A DNA stretch of 64,000 nt, taken from the NCBI GenBank assembly GCA_030220185.1, contig JASPKZ010010239.1, forward strand, positions 762,001 through 826,000, given 5' to 3'. Each line of letters begins with the position of its first letter. The stretch's first letter is position 1. The notes under the pieces are model-generated. The model saw only the letters and a list, made by a program, of their open reading frames with translations, did not search any database and was not told where the DNA came from. Below, in pieces: positions 1 through 10,396 of this stretch. The DNA is from Diploptera punctata. Its lineage: Eukaryota; Arthropoda; Insecta; Blattodea; Blaberidae. Both the position numbers and the translations under genes were made by a program.

Positions 1-505
1 TGCCCCTGGCTAACAGATGGCAGTATAGGGAGTGAAGTGAGTAGCCATCTGCTGTCACCAACGGCATCACTGGTTACATTTTGAGCGAGTTAAAAACGTC
101 ACTGGAACTAGAGTTCTCACAAGAAGTGCATAGGCATATATGGGAATAATTATTTGTTTTACTAAAATTACTTCTTAAGTTCAAAATTACTAAAACAAGT
201 ACGAAAAATGACAGAATGTCATTTGACATGGAAATTACATTAACAATATGAACTGCAATATAAATTTTTCCAATAGAGGGATTTGGTAAAAAATTTCAAA
301 TATAGTCATAGTACTGACATTTTTAATCATATTATTTGAAACTGGAAAATACGAAGAAGAAGAAGAAGAAGAAAAAGAAAAATAATGATTATGAAACATA
401 ATGGCTATTATGTAATGACTGCTGTTTATCAAAATTATACGTGCTTCATTAGGAAGATATGAGTAGACGGGTCGACGCTACAACAATGTGGGGCGTGCGA
501 ACTGG
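1..505. other. AT-rich stretch without recognised gene
   Basis: No coding or repeat family was recognised. A purine run of GAA repeats lies at 353-382 and could be the worn tail of a LINE, but nothing upstream supports that. Confidence 0.4.
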
Positions 506-643
506 AAAAAAAAATTGAAGAGGCCGTTCAAGTATAGATGGGCACACGACTTCCTAACTGTAGCCGGGGCAAACTGGACAAGGATTGCCAAGGACAGAGT
601 GCGATGGAAAAAAGGCAAAATAAAAATCAAAAATCAAGAATGA
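506..643 (+). pseudogene. LINE reverse transcriptase C-terminal tail (LINE-delta type)
   Basis: An open frame from 521 to the stop at 641-643 reads as the extreme C-terminus of an insect LINE polyprotein: a basic RP..YRWAHD segment, then VAGANWTRIAKDR, which matches the usual '.GRP..RW.D.....G.NW...A.DR..W' end of endonuclease/RT LINEs. Everything upstream, including the RT core, is missing, as expected of a 5'-truncated copy. The family assignment rests on this motif alone. Confidence 0.7.
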
Positions 644-985
644 AGAAACTAACACATGTAATGGCTTCCACGTAAGAAATAATCCCTACGCAAATAGGAA
701 TTTCTTACCCAGAAGAGATTTTATGGGCTTATCTGAATGTTATGGGGGAAAAAGAAAACTAGTAAGCCACTCTTTCCTTTAAATCTAGAAAACATACTAT
801 TAGGTGTTCAATATATACTTCTTACCTGAATTCCATACTTTGGAGATACATAAACTATTACTTAACTGCATACTTTACTATTTTACACATCTAAATGATG
901 TTTTCCATGGTGAATGTAATGACACGCCAAGCATCATTTCGACGAACAACTGACATACTTGTTTCTTTCTCTGTACTCGATCTTA
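644..985. other. unassigned AT-rich spacer
   Basis: No ORF, tRNA-like box or repeat match was seen. Confidence 0.4.
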
Positions 986-987
986 TC

Positions 988-1385
988 TTATACTTACTTA
1001 CTCATTGGCACTATCGAACCCGTAAATCCATGGCCGCGCGGACATAAGCTTTACATACATCCCTATCCTGAGCTAATGATTTCCAAACATTCCCTGTATA
1101 ATCCACTTCCCTCAAATCATAGTTAATGTTATTCTCCCACCTCATTCTTGGTCTAACAACTGGGGTTTTCCCTCTGGTTTTCCTATAAGAAGCTTCCATG
1201 CACGTCTTTCATTTCCCATACGCGCAACATGTCCTGCCCATCGCAGTCTACGAGACTTAACTTTTCTTATTATATCTGGCTTCCTATAAAGACCATGTAG
1301 TTCATTGTTATGTAGTCTTCTCCATTCACCTGTCTGTGCATCTCTCTTTGGTCCAAACATTTTCCTAAGTACTTTATTATCTTAT
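988..1385 (-). pseudogene. LINE-alpha 3' end, 5'-truncated copy
   Basis: The minus strand closely matches the last 130 or so codons of the LINE-alpha copy at 32.7 kb: FGPKRDAQTGEWRRLHNNEL, the RLRWAGHVARMGNERRAWK block, then RPRMRWENNINYDLREVDYTG and the terminal AAMDLRVR. Two reading frames are used, so a frameshift is present near 1190. The 3' end is followed by a (TAAG/TAAC)n-like tail (cttacttactc on the plus strand at about 991), as in the 32.7-kb copy. The copy breaks off near 1380. No RT core remains. Confidence 0.85.
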
Positions 1386-1639
1386 ACATAGCTTTATTAA
1401 ATTTCATATTAATCGCAGTTTACTGTAAGAACATTCATAATATCCTCAACGAAAAACGTTAATAAATAAATTATATATATTTTTTCTTTGTATCAGAAAT
1501 ATTTTTCCCATAAGATTAGTTTAATTAGTACTGTACTAGTTATTAACTTTCTCATTTATCTTCGGTTAGTCTCTCCCTTTAAAGGTACATTCACTAACAG
1601 GGCTTGTAAATCTATTTAGTAACATACGAGTAATTAAAA

Positions 1640-2075
1640 TGGATAACTTCTACATGGTCCACTCCGGCGATAAGTATTCGATTCTCGGAGGGAAAGGGAT
1701 TTATATATCCAGTCTGGATCCGGGCGTGTGTCTTCGCCTTGCTTTATTCTGTAGTAGAACAGGGAAATGGTCGGTGGATCTCCGACAACAATCCTCCCAG
1801 CTAGACTCAAGGAGCCCGTGGACCAACTGTGGGGTCGTCAGGAACGAGCGACCTGACGCACTAGGTTCGCTCAGCAATTTCCCAAGAAGTTGCTACTCCA
1901 ACACCTTCTCCCTGAGATGTTAGTTTTAGCCCGTGAACTTGAACGTGACCGCGATGTAGATAAGGGAGGACAAGAAGCTGGGACTTGGGAGTATGGCCTT
2001 CTGGCCGCGGTATCCCAAGGTGTGGCGGAATGGGTCCAGCTGTCTTCTGCTCTACCTTTGTCATCATGATAACCA
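1640..2075. other. GC-richer segment of unknown origin
   Basis: This block is clearly richer in G+C than its AT-rich surroundings and has open frames on both strands (94 and 71 codons) without recognisable motifs. It looks like part of a mobile element (for example a UTR), but I could not match it to another block in the window. Confidence 0.3.
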
Positions 2076-2575
2076 TGGACCCAAGTAGGACACCGAGTTA
2101 CCTCAAATGCGTGGTTATGTTTCCTTCTATTTGATTACAATGCGACCTGTCGGACATTGACTTTTAAGTTTCATACAGAAGTAACTTTTACAAACAGAAG
2201 AAGTGTAACAAAAAAAGTAAAATGTTTAATTAATGGACTATTTTAAAGTTGTTATTAATTGTGTGTTATTGAACTCATTATGATATGGTTTTATATTATT
2301 TTGGATTTTAGAGAAAATGGCAACTTACCGTAAATTAAAAAAGGGAAAAAAAAGAAAGGAATAGAGACATGCTGAATAAAAAGTTTTTGTTTAGCAGTTA
2401 GTAAACGAAAATAATGAAAAAAAAACCTCGAAATGATTACAGAAATAGCCAAAAAGACGTGATACAAACATTATGGATCGTGCAAAAATAGCAATAAATT
2501 ACGGTTAAAACACAAAGGCACTGATGGTATAGAGTCATCTTGAATTTTATCGGGGTACACGATTCCGAATCCCCC
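2076..2575. other. unassigned AT-rich spacer
   Basis: Only A-rich and T-rich low-complexity sequence was seen. Confidence 0.4.
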
Positions 2576-2584
2576 TCCGTTGTC

Positions 2585-2935
2585 TAATAATTATGTTCCT
2601 TGCCTCTAGTCCCAAAGTTGTTCATTCAAACCGGGCCGAGATCGATGGAAAAATCCAAGGGACGAGTCCTCCGGGAGGGGCTTTAAGCCGTCGGTCCCGA
2701 GTCTGAGGTTTTCGGGCTCGTAAAAGACCTTCAAGTCTAAATTAGTACATCTGAGCAAAATTTAACCTACCTCCCCATCCAAGAAATTCTTTAGTTGCCC
2801 ACTAGATGTCCCATTCAGGCGATGTGCTGACTTTATCACTCATTGATATATGTGGGGAAATAAACGTAACTAAATTAGTTTGGTCAAGGATCTTCCATTA
2901 GGCGAACAGCCATGTCTACAAGAGCGACGTTTGGG
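2585..2935 (+). mobile_element. SINE-D copy 1
   Basis: The copy is degraded at its tRNA-like head (B-box region near 2625-2640) but has a well kept body: 'ggaaaaatccaagg', 'agtcctccgggagg', 'cccgagtctga', 'ttttcgggctc', then 'cccatccaagaaa', and the end near 'caagagcgac'. The same order of blocks is found in copies at 25.4, 30.4, 37.4 and 60.3 kb. SINE-D has a pol III A-box like TGGTCTAGTGGTTATG and a B-box like GGTTCAAACCCTTCC, best seen at 30438. Confidence 0.8.
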
Positions 2936-3353
2936 TTACATACAAACATAAATATATTCCGAACTCATTGAGGCGAGCATATTTTCGTAAGGAATTTAAA
3001 GATTTAGTTAAACAACTGGTTTCGCAATGTCAATTTCCTTCTGTGGAAGTACACTTCCTTTCATGACTCGTTAGTATGAATATTATTTTCTGAAAAAGTG
3101 TTCTAAAATGTATATGACAACGTTTGGAAATAGAAAAGAATGATTTCAGTAGATATCCCAATAGAAAAAAAGAAACATTTTTTTCAGCATGAAATGCAAT
3201 CGAAGATGTAATGGGACATGATCTGAATAGTTTGCAACCGTGGCCCGTTGTAACATGCATATGCAGTCATTTACTCTACAATAGCAATACGTATACTTAA
3301 AATATTATGTGATCGAAGTACGATAATTGTAGTGGGCTCCATAAGGAATGCAT
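2936..3353. other. unassigned spacer
   Basis: A minus-strand 76-codon ORF is present but has no recognisable motif and is probably chance. Confidence 0.35.
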
Positions 3354-3910
3354 TGTTTCATTAATACAAACACTTGTGCATAAAATTTGAGTTTCACACT
3401 TCGACTATTGTGACGTTATATATAATGATCTAAACTTTTAGTCACAGAGACTGCTGCGTGTTCATAATACCTGCGTTCGTATCATCACACGCTTTATATT
3501 AGCTTGATTTGTATCTATCTATCTATCTATCTATCTACCTATGATAACGGAATCTTTCAACGCGATTTTCACCCACTTAAAATCATTGGATCGACTTGAA
3601 ACTTTGTATACTTGTAAAGGACCCATGACAATACAATAATTTCATTTTTTCTAAAATCCTGGCCAGAATCGTCAGAATATCAAAAAACGTGTCTTTGTAT
3701 TATGTAACGGAATCTTTGAACACGATTTTCACCCACTTAGAAACATTGGATCGACTTGAAACTTTGTATACTTGTAACGGAGCCGTGACAATACAATAAT
3801 TGCATATTTTGTTTCTAAAATCCTGGCCAAAATCATCAGAAAAAAAAAAAAAAAAAAAAAAAGGAAAACTGGTATAATAGGTTGCGGACTTGCCGACTTT
3901 TTAGTCAATC

Positions 3911-4000
3911 GTTGTAAGAGCTCAGTTGGTAGAGTGGTGAACTCTTGTGGTAAATAATTTCAGTAATCCATAGGTCGCTGGTTCAAATCCGGCTGGGAGG
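3911..4000 (+). other. tRNA-like pol III module in HINE-T
   Basis: It contains an A-box/D-arm match (gagctcagttggtagag) and a B-box/T-arm match (ctggttcaaatccggc), and is followed at once by a run of ten T, a pol III terminator. The first seven and last seven bases do not pair as an acceptor stem, and the segment between the boxes is longer than in a class I tRNA, so it is probably not an aminoacylated tRNA. The same module occurs in the three other HINE-T copies. Confidence 0.7.
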
Positions 4001-4104
4001 ATTTTTTTTTAGAAGAGCATTACTTTTAGCTCATACCACAATAGTATCGAATTTAAAGGTATTTACATTTTTATCTTATTCTGTAAAATATTAAAACTAA
4101 AAAA

Positions 4105-4585
4105 TAAAAAAATTAATAATAGTTTAAAAAAACTAAAACAACACGCTCTATTAGAAAGCCGAACTAAAAAAAAGAAAAATAATTTTAATTTCCAACACGC
4201 TTGGGATAAAATTAAAGTGGTCAACAAAAAAATCATCTCCAACACATATAAAATAAAACTAGAGTTATCAACAAAAATAAAATTTTACCATCAAAAGCGT
4301 GGGGTGCTTTTTATGATTTTTACATTTTGTTCTTAGAGACTTTACTTTTACCAATATATGTTTATTATCAAATATATTGATATAGAGCACCCCACGCTTT
4401 TAATGGTAAAATTTTCTTTTTTTTGTTGATAACTCTAGTTTTATTCTGTATGTGTTGGAGATGATTTTTTGTTGACCACTTTAATTGTATCGCAAGCGTG
4501 TTGGAAATTAAAATTATTTTTCATTTTTTTAGTTCGGTTTTCTAATAAAGCGTGTTGTTTTAGTTTTTTAAAACTATTATTTATT
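4105..4585. repeat. long palindrome of HINE-T copy 1
   Basis: Inverted arms of about 200 bp (4105-4308 and 4386-4585) flank an asymmetric spacer of about 77 bp. Landmarks are 'aaaagcgtggggtgct' versus 'agcaccccacgctttt', and 'gttgataactctag' versus 'ctagagttatcaac'. Confidence 0.85.
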
Positions 4586-5070
4586 TTTAACATCGTTATG
4601 ATCATATTTCCGAACACTTCAATATTCTCTCTTTGCTCCGTCTTAGCGACTGTGCTAAATTGCACTCTCTTTTTCTTCTTTTCAAGCTTCTGTACTTTTT
4701 CACTCATAGCAACCTGGCGTCCAGATTTGAGAAGTTAAATTTTCTCCACAATTTTGACATTAGGTCACAAGATAACAGTATGTTAACAATCGATCTCCCC
4801 AGCATTTCGTCTTATTCCACTTCTTTCAGAGTATCCTCAACTCGATTTCTGGCATTCCTACCCACAAGAACTCATGGATTTCCGCACACTTGACACTTTA
4901 AAATCTCGCTCATACAATTATTATCTGTTAAATAATTAATTTTTCTCCAATATTAAATTTATTCTATGTCATTATTAGTTGTATTTACATGTTTACATCT
5001 TGTACATTTTATAGCTTATTTGTTAAATCTAAAGCAAATCAACTTACATTGTAAATAATAATGCTACTGT

Positions 5071-5424
5071 ATATGTAACATGTCCACCGCTTTGGCCTCG
5101 AGGTAGCGTGCTGCCTTGTCACGCAGCGGGCCCGGGTTCGATCCCCGATCGGGGCAGTTTTTCTGGGTGAGGTTTTTATCGAGGTTTTCCTCACCTGTAA
5201 GACAAATGTCAGGAAAACTTTAAGGCCCAAACGGTCCCCGAAATCATATGGCCCTCATCATCATCGTCATTATCATCCTTCACCGGTGTGGAAAGCAACG
5301 GGAAGCTACTACACCTACAATTCCCTAGTAAATCTGCAAGCATAGCATGAAAATGCTATGATTGCAGCGAAGGACCTGCCTTCGGGCAGAATTACTATGG
5401 ATGGATGGTTGGATATGTAACATG
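5071..5424 (+). mobile_element. SINE-A copy 1, full length with 12-bp TSD
   Basis: A perfect 12-bp duplication, atatgtaacatg, is found at 5071-5082 and 5413-5424. The head is tRNA-like: A-box region 'ctcgaggtagcgtgctgcc', B-box 'gggttcgatccccg'. The body contains 'ctcacctgtaagacaaatgt', a (cat)n tract and 'ccggtgtggaaagcaacggg'. Near the 3' end are two hairpins, catagcatgaaaatgctatg (5341-5360) and ctgccttcgggcag (5376-5389), followed by a (ggat)n tail. This is the best reference copy of the family. Confidence 0.92.
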
Positions 5425-5655
5425 TAATCATTTATGTTCACTGTAATTTAGACATAAGACTAATTATTTCAATTTTTTTCTAATCTGGTTCAGTGTTAGA
5501 CTAGACCGTAAGGTTTTGACTGTGCCAGATAAATAAAGCCATAATTAATACATACACATGACCATAACCTACAGTATAAAGATTTATGATAACATCTTTT
5601 AAGAATCCATCCATCAGTTAAAGCAGCAGAATCACTATTACCTTTAAATGCATAG

Positions 5656-5962
5656 ATGGGGCACGCCGTAGCGTAGTTGTTTAGGCAGTGCGCTACAAGC
5701 CGGAAGATCGAGGGTTCGAGTCCCGGTGGAGCCAGGATTTTTAAACTGACCCAAACCTTCTGGCGGCACTATGGCCCTGGGGTCGTCTCAGCCTCTAACA
5801 GAAATGAGTACCAGACGCTTGTTCTGGAGGGTAAAGGCGGCCGTCACGCAGGGCTGACGACCCGGCTGATATCAAGTGACGCTTGTCTAGAAAAAGTGGG
5901 AGCCTTAACCTCCTACTAACCCAAGGGCGTCCTGAGGCCTGTAGTGGGATCACTTTACTTTA
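5656..5962 (+). mobile_element. SINE-B copy 1
   Basis: tRNA-like head: A-box 'cgtagcgtagttgtttagg', B-box 'gggttcgagtcccggt'. The body runs 'tttttaaactgacccaaacc', 'ctctaacagaaatgagtacc' and 'ggccgtcacgcagggctgac', and ends in 'actttactttat'. It is the same family as the copies at 26.65, 59.7 and 62.0 kb. No clear TSD was identified. Confidence 0.88.
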
Positions 5963-6102
5963 TCTTAATTATGTAGATATGCAAATAAATATGCAATTAA
6001 TTAGAGTAGAATTACGCGTACTATACAGTATTTGCTATAATTCAGAATGATTCCTCGGAAGTTGGAATTAAAGCAGGGAAGAATATGCTCATTACATTTG
6101 CT

Positions 6103-6930
6103 GCAACGAATGCTTTAATAATACATTTTATGATCATCCAATGAAATATAAATATACCTTCCATAATAGCAGATCACAGGAGTCAGTAATTGACTATATT
6201 TTAACAAACAGAGAAATTCATTTTGATCAGATAATTGATGTTAGTTGAATCATATATAAATGAAAGCACAAGACAACTATACCAGCAAAGATTAAAGGAA
6301 AAACTGCAACAAGTCCAAACGGATACACAAAATAGTGTAGATCAACAATGGCAACAAATAAAAGACAGTATATTAAATGCAGCTAAGGAAGTAATAGGAC
6401 TAAGACAGTAAATGTAAACAGCAATAAGAAGAATACTCCATGGTTTGTACCTGAAATTAAGGAAATAGCCAAAAAGAAAAAGGAATCATATTTACAATTT
6501 TTGAAAAATAAAACCCCTGAATCTTGGAAAACATACACAACAGAACGCAATATAGCAAGCAAATGCTAAAATTAGAAAAATTAAGCAAGATTATTGGGAA
6601 AAATATTCCATAGCAGGGGAAAACATTATTTGATAAAATACACAACACAGAAATTAGGGACAAATGCCATATTCAAGACATAACCTAATTTACTATATAT
6701 AGACGAAAATATTGGAAGGGTCATATAGAAAGAATGGAAGAAAACCGGCTTGCAAAAAGAGCTAAAGAAGATAGACCAATGGACGGGGGAAGAACAAGAG
6801 GAAGACCTGCCAAGAGATGGATAGACAGTGAATGCACATCCAGTACGTCTTCCTCCGAGGAGTGATTTTGGAAATAAACAGGATGAAAATCTTACAAATT
6901 AAGTTTAAGAAGAAGAAGAAGAGGAATAAA
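6103..6930 (+). pseudogene. LINE-delta copy with RT core deleted
   Basis: Fragments of one LINE polyprotein appear in order: the end of the endonuclease domain (SQESVIDYILTNREIHFDQ, about 6163-6240); a linker rich in Q/K (about 6246-6410, ending in a stop); TPWFVPEIKEIAKKKKESYL (about 6433 on); and, after a deletion of several hundred codons that removes the RT palm, the C-terminal tail KGHIERMEENRLAKRA..GRTRGRPAKRWIDS (about 6700-6830). The end is a (AAG)n tail at 6911-6926. An internally deleted copy of this sort could arise by recombination or template switching. Non-functional. Confidence 0.8.
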
Positions 6931-7730
6931 TAGAATTGCAATGGAATTGCAATAACTCCTCCCAAAATAACGGTTATTAACAAAACTGCTTTCCCGACCG
7001 TTGTATTTTTATTTTCCATTATTATACATTTATATGCTAAAATTTCAATTTTTAATTGAGGATTCTTAATGAACACAAATGTTCTTTTTACATTTTGACT
7101 ATTTGCTAAACATTGATGCTACAAAGCTGAAAACGTATGAATTTCCATGGCTCAGTGCACTAATTTTTAATTTATAATGTGTAAGGTTTTTCATGTACAT
7201 TGTGTAGGTTCTTGCAGAAACTTCATAAGCGCTAACTTTTTTGTGATCGGATTCATTTGCAGGGGTGGCTCCCCTCCGTCACGTCCCGCGGGTTTGATTG
7301 AAGCTTGGTTAACTTTCAACGTTGTACAGCATTCAATTTCTCCCTCATACAATACGCCACTAAAACAATTACACCAGTTATATGCAGAGAATACTAGCAA
7401 TTACACTGCTAGCTACATTTTGTATAACATAACAGTTGTTTTATAATAATATTCTTACAAAGTATGTGGAACTTTATGTTTTGTGCCGCTAGATGTTTGG
7501 GGAAATATATTTCAATTCAAAGTTACATGTTACGTCTACTTTAAATATAAACTCAGCTCTTACTTTATTTTATCTACATTATTAAACATAAATATCATTA
7601 GTATTTTATTTACTGATGTCCGATTTTTTAAAAATCTTAATCTTTTTTTCTCTATTTTTTTCCGCATAAGTACAGACATACACACCTAGATTTAAAGTGG
7701 AGATATACTATCTCCTACCCCCCCCCCGGG
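6931..7730. other. unassigned spacer
   Basis: Open frames of 89 and 104 codons are AT-driven and lack motifs. No repeat was recognised. A C-run (ccccccccc) at 7721-7728 leads into SINE-C copy 1. Confidence 0.35.
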
Positions 7731-7734
7731 AATC

Positions 7735-8030
7735 GAATGTCTTCGTGCAAAGCCACGGAACTTGCGCTGGTTCGGGTCCCCATGGTGGAATACATTTTCT
7801 CATGGAATTTCACCACTATGGGACCGGTGCCCATCAAGTATCCTGAGAAATTTGAGTAGCTACAACAAAGTCCCGATTACTGGTTCATAAAACTAACTAC
7901 AACGGCAAGGGGTCCCGACATGATGATCACATGTCGCCCCTATATTGGCTTCGTGATCGTCCATTTTTTAACATGTGGATGTGAGACCAGCATTCGACTG
8001 GAACAAAAGGACCTTGTAGGCTTGTGTTAT
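7735..8030 (+). mobile_element. SINE-C copy 1
   Basis: The 5' end of the tRNA-like head is lost; the B-box region 'ctggttcgggtccccatgg' is kept. The body blocks 'gggaccggtgccca', 'gtagctacaa', 'cacatgtcgcccc' and 'atgtggatgtgagaccagca' match the fuller copies at 24.87 and 39.66 kb. Confidence 0.82.
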
Positions 8031-8689
8031 GAATACATAGAGTAGTTTACATAGATATTTAATTATTTCATAGATTATTTTAATTATTCAAATAAAACAG
8101 TTGTTGTAATAAAGCACTTAGACATATTATATTAGGACAGAATTTTGACTTATGGCAGGAACAAAGTTTGCAAGGCTAACTGTAAAATATCTGCATTTAG
8201 ACTATGGAATGTTAAGTACAATTAGGGGAGATGTAGGTCAAAGCTCAGTATTTAACCCTGGAAAAGTAAGGGACTCGGTCTGTCTGTGAAAACAAAAGCA
8301 GCTGATGTGTAAGTCAAGCTACCATTTTTCTTAACAAAATTGCTAGGACAATTAGGAAAAGAATTCAAATATTTTAATAGTTCATACTATGTGTCTAAGT
8401 TAAGGAATTAGTAGAAACCTTTTTAAAATGTAATTTATGGTAGATTTATAAACCCCCATCTCCCTCTCTCAAACCATAAGTACGTTCGAATGTAGGTTTT
8501 CTTAATATAGGCTTAGATTAGTTAGTTATTTAGGGCTAGAATACTTAGGGATTGTAATAATTATTCTCTAGAAATAAAATAGTTAAAATTAATAATCCAT
8601 TTATTTATGTTCAAAAACACGTAGGCCTATGCCTTTATAACTAATACATCCACATACTAACGCTCGGCAAGAAACTCATGCTACCAGAA
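8031..8689. other. unassigned spacer
   Basis: No gene or repeat was recognised. Confidence 0.35.
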
Positions 8690-8830
8690 TTTCCAAGTCC
8701 CGAAGGCCCTTTAAGCCTAAGAAAACCAGCAGTTCGTAATAGCTTGTCTCGTCATGGATTTGCCCAACAATCGAACCCGGGTTGCCTGAGTGGGAGGTAG
8801 AGACTCTACCGACTACTCTACGGGGACGGT
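8690..8830 (-). mobile_element. tRNA-like SINE, single copy in window (SINE-G)
   Basis: On the minus strand the unit begins at 8830 with 'cgtagagtagtcggtagag' (A-box like) and has 'cccgggttcgattg' (B-box like), followed by a body containing 'gggccttcgggacttgg'. No TSD was found and no second copy was seen. Confidence 0.6.
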
Positions 8831-8960
8831 CTGTTAAACACAAATTTACTTTTTTAAAATTATAATTTGATTTATGTTATGTACATTAGTTAGGAATTAT
8901 ATATTGTATACTTAATTCTGTGTTTGCTTTATTTTTTCTTCTTCTTCTTCTTCTACTTAT

Positions 8961-8990
8961 TATCATAACCATTATTATTATTATCATTAC

Positions 8991-9045
<55 letters not shown>
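8961..9045 (+). repeat. (ATT)n microsatellite
   Basis: About 80 bp of att repeats, preceded by a (CTT)n run at 8937-8954. Confidence 0.95.
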
Positions 9046-9046
<1 letters not shown>

Positions 9047-9152
9047 TCTATATTTTATTAACCATAACTTAGAGCTAGAACCCGTGATAGAAATTCAAAC
9101 TAGTTGTGCGGCTAAACATCAAAGTAACAACTGGATATTTGAAATCAAAATA

Positions 9153-10285
9153 CAGTAAAACTTGTTCAAAGCGGAATCGAATGGGACCATTTTTTTTATC
9201 TACATTAGACAACATTCCGTATTATATAAAACAAAAAAATATATGTCTTTTCATGTACCTTGGATTAATTGTAGTTCCGCTGCCGTTGGAAAGTAACGTT
9301 TAACATGTACGAGCGACTTCGACGGTAAAGCGCGAAAAAAAGTCCCGTTTCGTCAACGTTAAAAATTTCTCTTAGGCGCGTATCCTGAAATTGAAGTATG
9401 CAGTTTCGGTATCAACTCACTAACTATACTTTCGTCTACATCCTTTGATTCCCTGTAAATTTCATTCCACGCTACATTGTGTCGTCTTCTTAAACTGTCC
9501 GCAGCCAACCTGAAGATGCCTTGAAATCGTTATTCCCTAAGGATTAAGCTACAGCTAGAGATTGACTTTGGAGTAACGGTCCGAAAATTTGGAGATTTTT
9601 TATCGTGGCCTTATAAATAACACCTTTTTGATTTCTTCATTATTTTATTTTATTTATTTTCTTTTTGCTCTTCATTTGATCATTTCCTTGCATCCATTCA
9701 TTCGTTATTTTTCCTTTGTGTTTTAAAATCTCACGAACTTGTGTTTATCCACATTTAAAATTAGTCATTATTTCGCGGACTGATAGTGTGTTTTTCTTTA
9801 TCTTCAATCACTTTCATTTTTTCGTTAAATAATTCAGACATCTTTATTCCGTAAATTCAGAACGCTACCTGTGAAAGATACGTACACAATCGGTCTCTTT
9901 AAGATTTTACAGTGCACTGGTTATTTGTAAGATAGATGTCACACGCCTAATATTTGTTAAACGAACCTGTATTTCGCAAAACGGGAGTGCAGTGAGGCCG
10001 AAAGAAAATTCCAGATATAGGTAGAAAATTCACTTCATCCGGCGGTAGAAATCATCTCTTATTGTTAATTCGCCTAACGGTAATTCAATGTAATGGAATC
10101 TAATTTATTTCTCTCTCTATCTTTCCGCCTTATAAACACTTTTTTCCGTTTCCGCGTTCGACAGATTCCGTTTTTTACAAAATAAATACACGTAAAATTA
10201 CTATTATTTCGCTGAGACCAATAAATTTGTTCACATTGGACATATTTTCGCATTATTCACGTTCCGGATTCAACAAGTTTTACTG
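9153..10285 (-). mobile_element. pogo/Tigger-like Tc1-mariner element, internally deleted
   Basis: Terminal inverted repeats cagtaaaacttgtt..cgga are at 9153 and, inverted, at 10260-10285. The element is flanked by TA at 9151-9152 and 10286-10287, the TSD of the Tc1/mariner superfamily. The minus strand carries remnants of a pogo-type transposase. The length, 1,133 bp, is about half of a complete Tigger, and the region between the DE.TGL motif and the right-hand TIR of the gene is largely gone. Confidence 0.88.
9270..9841 (-). pseudogene. Tigger-like transposase fragment
   Basis: From a start at 9841 the minus strand reads MSELFNEKMKVIEDKEKHTI, then after a one-base shift SVREIMTNFKCG, TQVREILKHKGKIT (a CENP-B-type helix-turn-helix region), KGVIYKATIKNLQIFGPLLQ, FKASSGWLR and finally REIFNVDETGLFFALYRRS, which carries the first catalytic Asp of the DDE/DDD domain. 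At least eight in-frame stops are present, and the sequence after the DETGLF motif is deleted. In intact relatives this enzyme cuts and rejoins at TA. This copy cannot be functional. Confidence 0.88.
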
Positions 10286-10350
10286 TATATCAGACTTTTG
10301 GCCTTGAATCATAGTGTATATTCAAAAATGTTCTTGCTACTTGACAAATT

Positions 10351-10351
10351 A

Positions 10352-10396
<45 letters not shown>

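Larger units (their letters stand above)
3487..4585 (+). mobile_element. HINE-T copy 1 (Helentron-like non-autonomous element)
   Basis: Order along the plus strand: 5' end ACACGCTTTATATTAGCTTG; a short (TATC)n at 3511-3537; two tandem units of about 160 bp beginning at taacggaatc (3545 and 3705); an A-run at 3840-3862; a tRNA-like module (3911-4000); and a palindrome with arms 4105-4308 and 4386-4585. The 3' end is CTATTATTTATT. The flanks rejoin into the LINE-beta reading frame without duplication or loss. An inverted copy of the 5' end (ctaataaagcgtgt) lies about 35 bp from the 3' end. TSD-free insertion plus subterminal inverted repeats plus internal satellite is typical of Helentron-derived HINE/DINE-1 elements. 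The class is inference; the boundaries are directly seen. Confidence 0.75.
3354..4939 (+). pseudogene. LINE-beta RT C-terminal region, split by HINE-T
   Basis: This is a CR1/Jockey-like LINE C-terminus in two pieces. Piece 1 (3354-3486) reads ..HFDYCDVIYNDLNF..RLLRVHNTCVRII with two in-frame stops. Piece 2 (4586-4939) resumes with FNI, then YDHISEHFNIL, RLSDCAKLHSLFLLFKLL, ASRFE, RSQDNSMLTIDL and, after frameshifts, YPQELMDFRTLDTLKSRS before a stop at 4937-4939. The 1,099-bp HINE-T copy lies exactly between CVRII and FNI, which are contiguous in the related copy at 51.9-52.2 kb (CIRFIFNVRKYDHIS). Non-functional. Confidence 0.85.

Noticed and set aside
4063..4738. ORFs MLEMIFLL.../MSEKVQKL... 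on both strands
   Set aside because: They read the palindromic arms of HINE-T; near-identical ORFs appear on both strands by symmetry.
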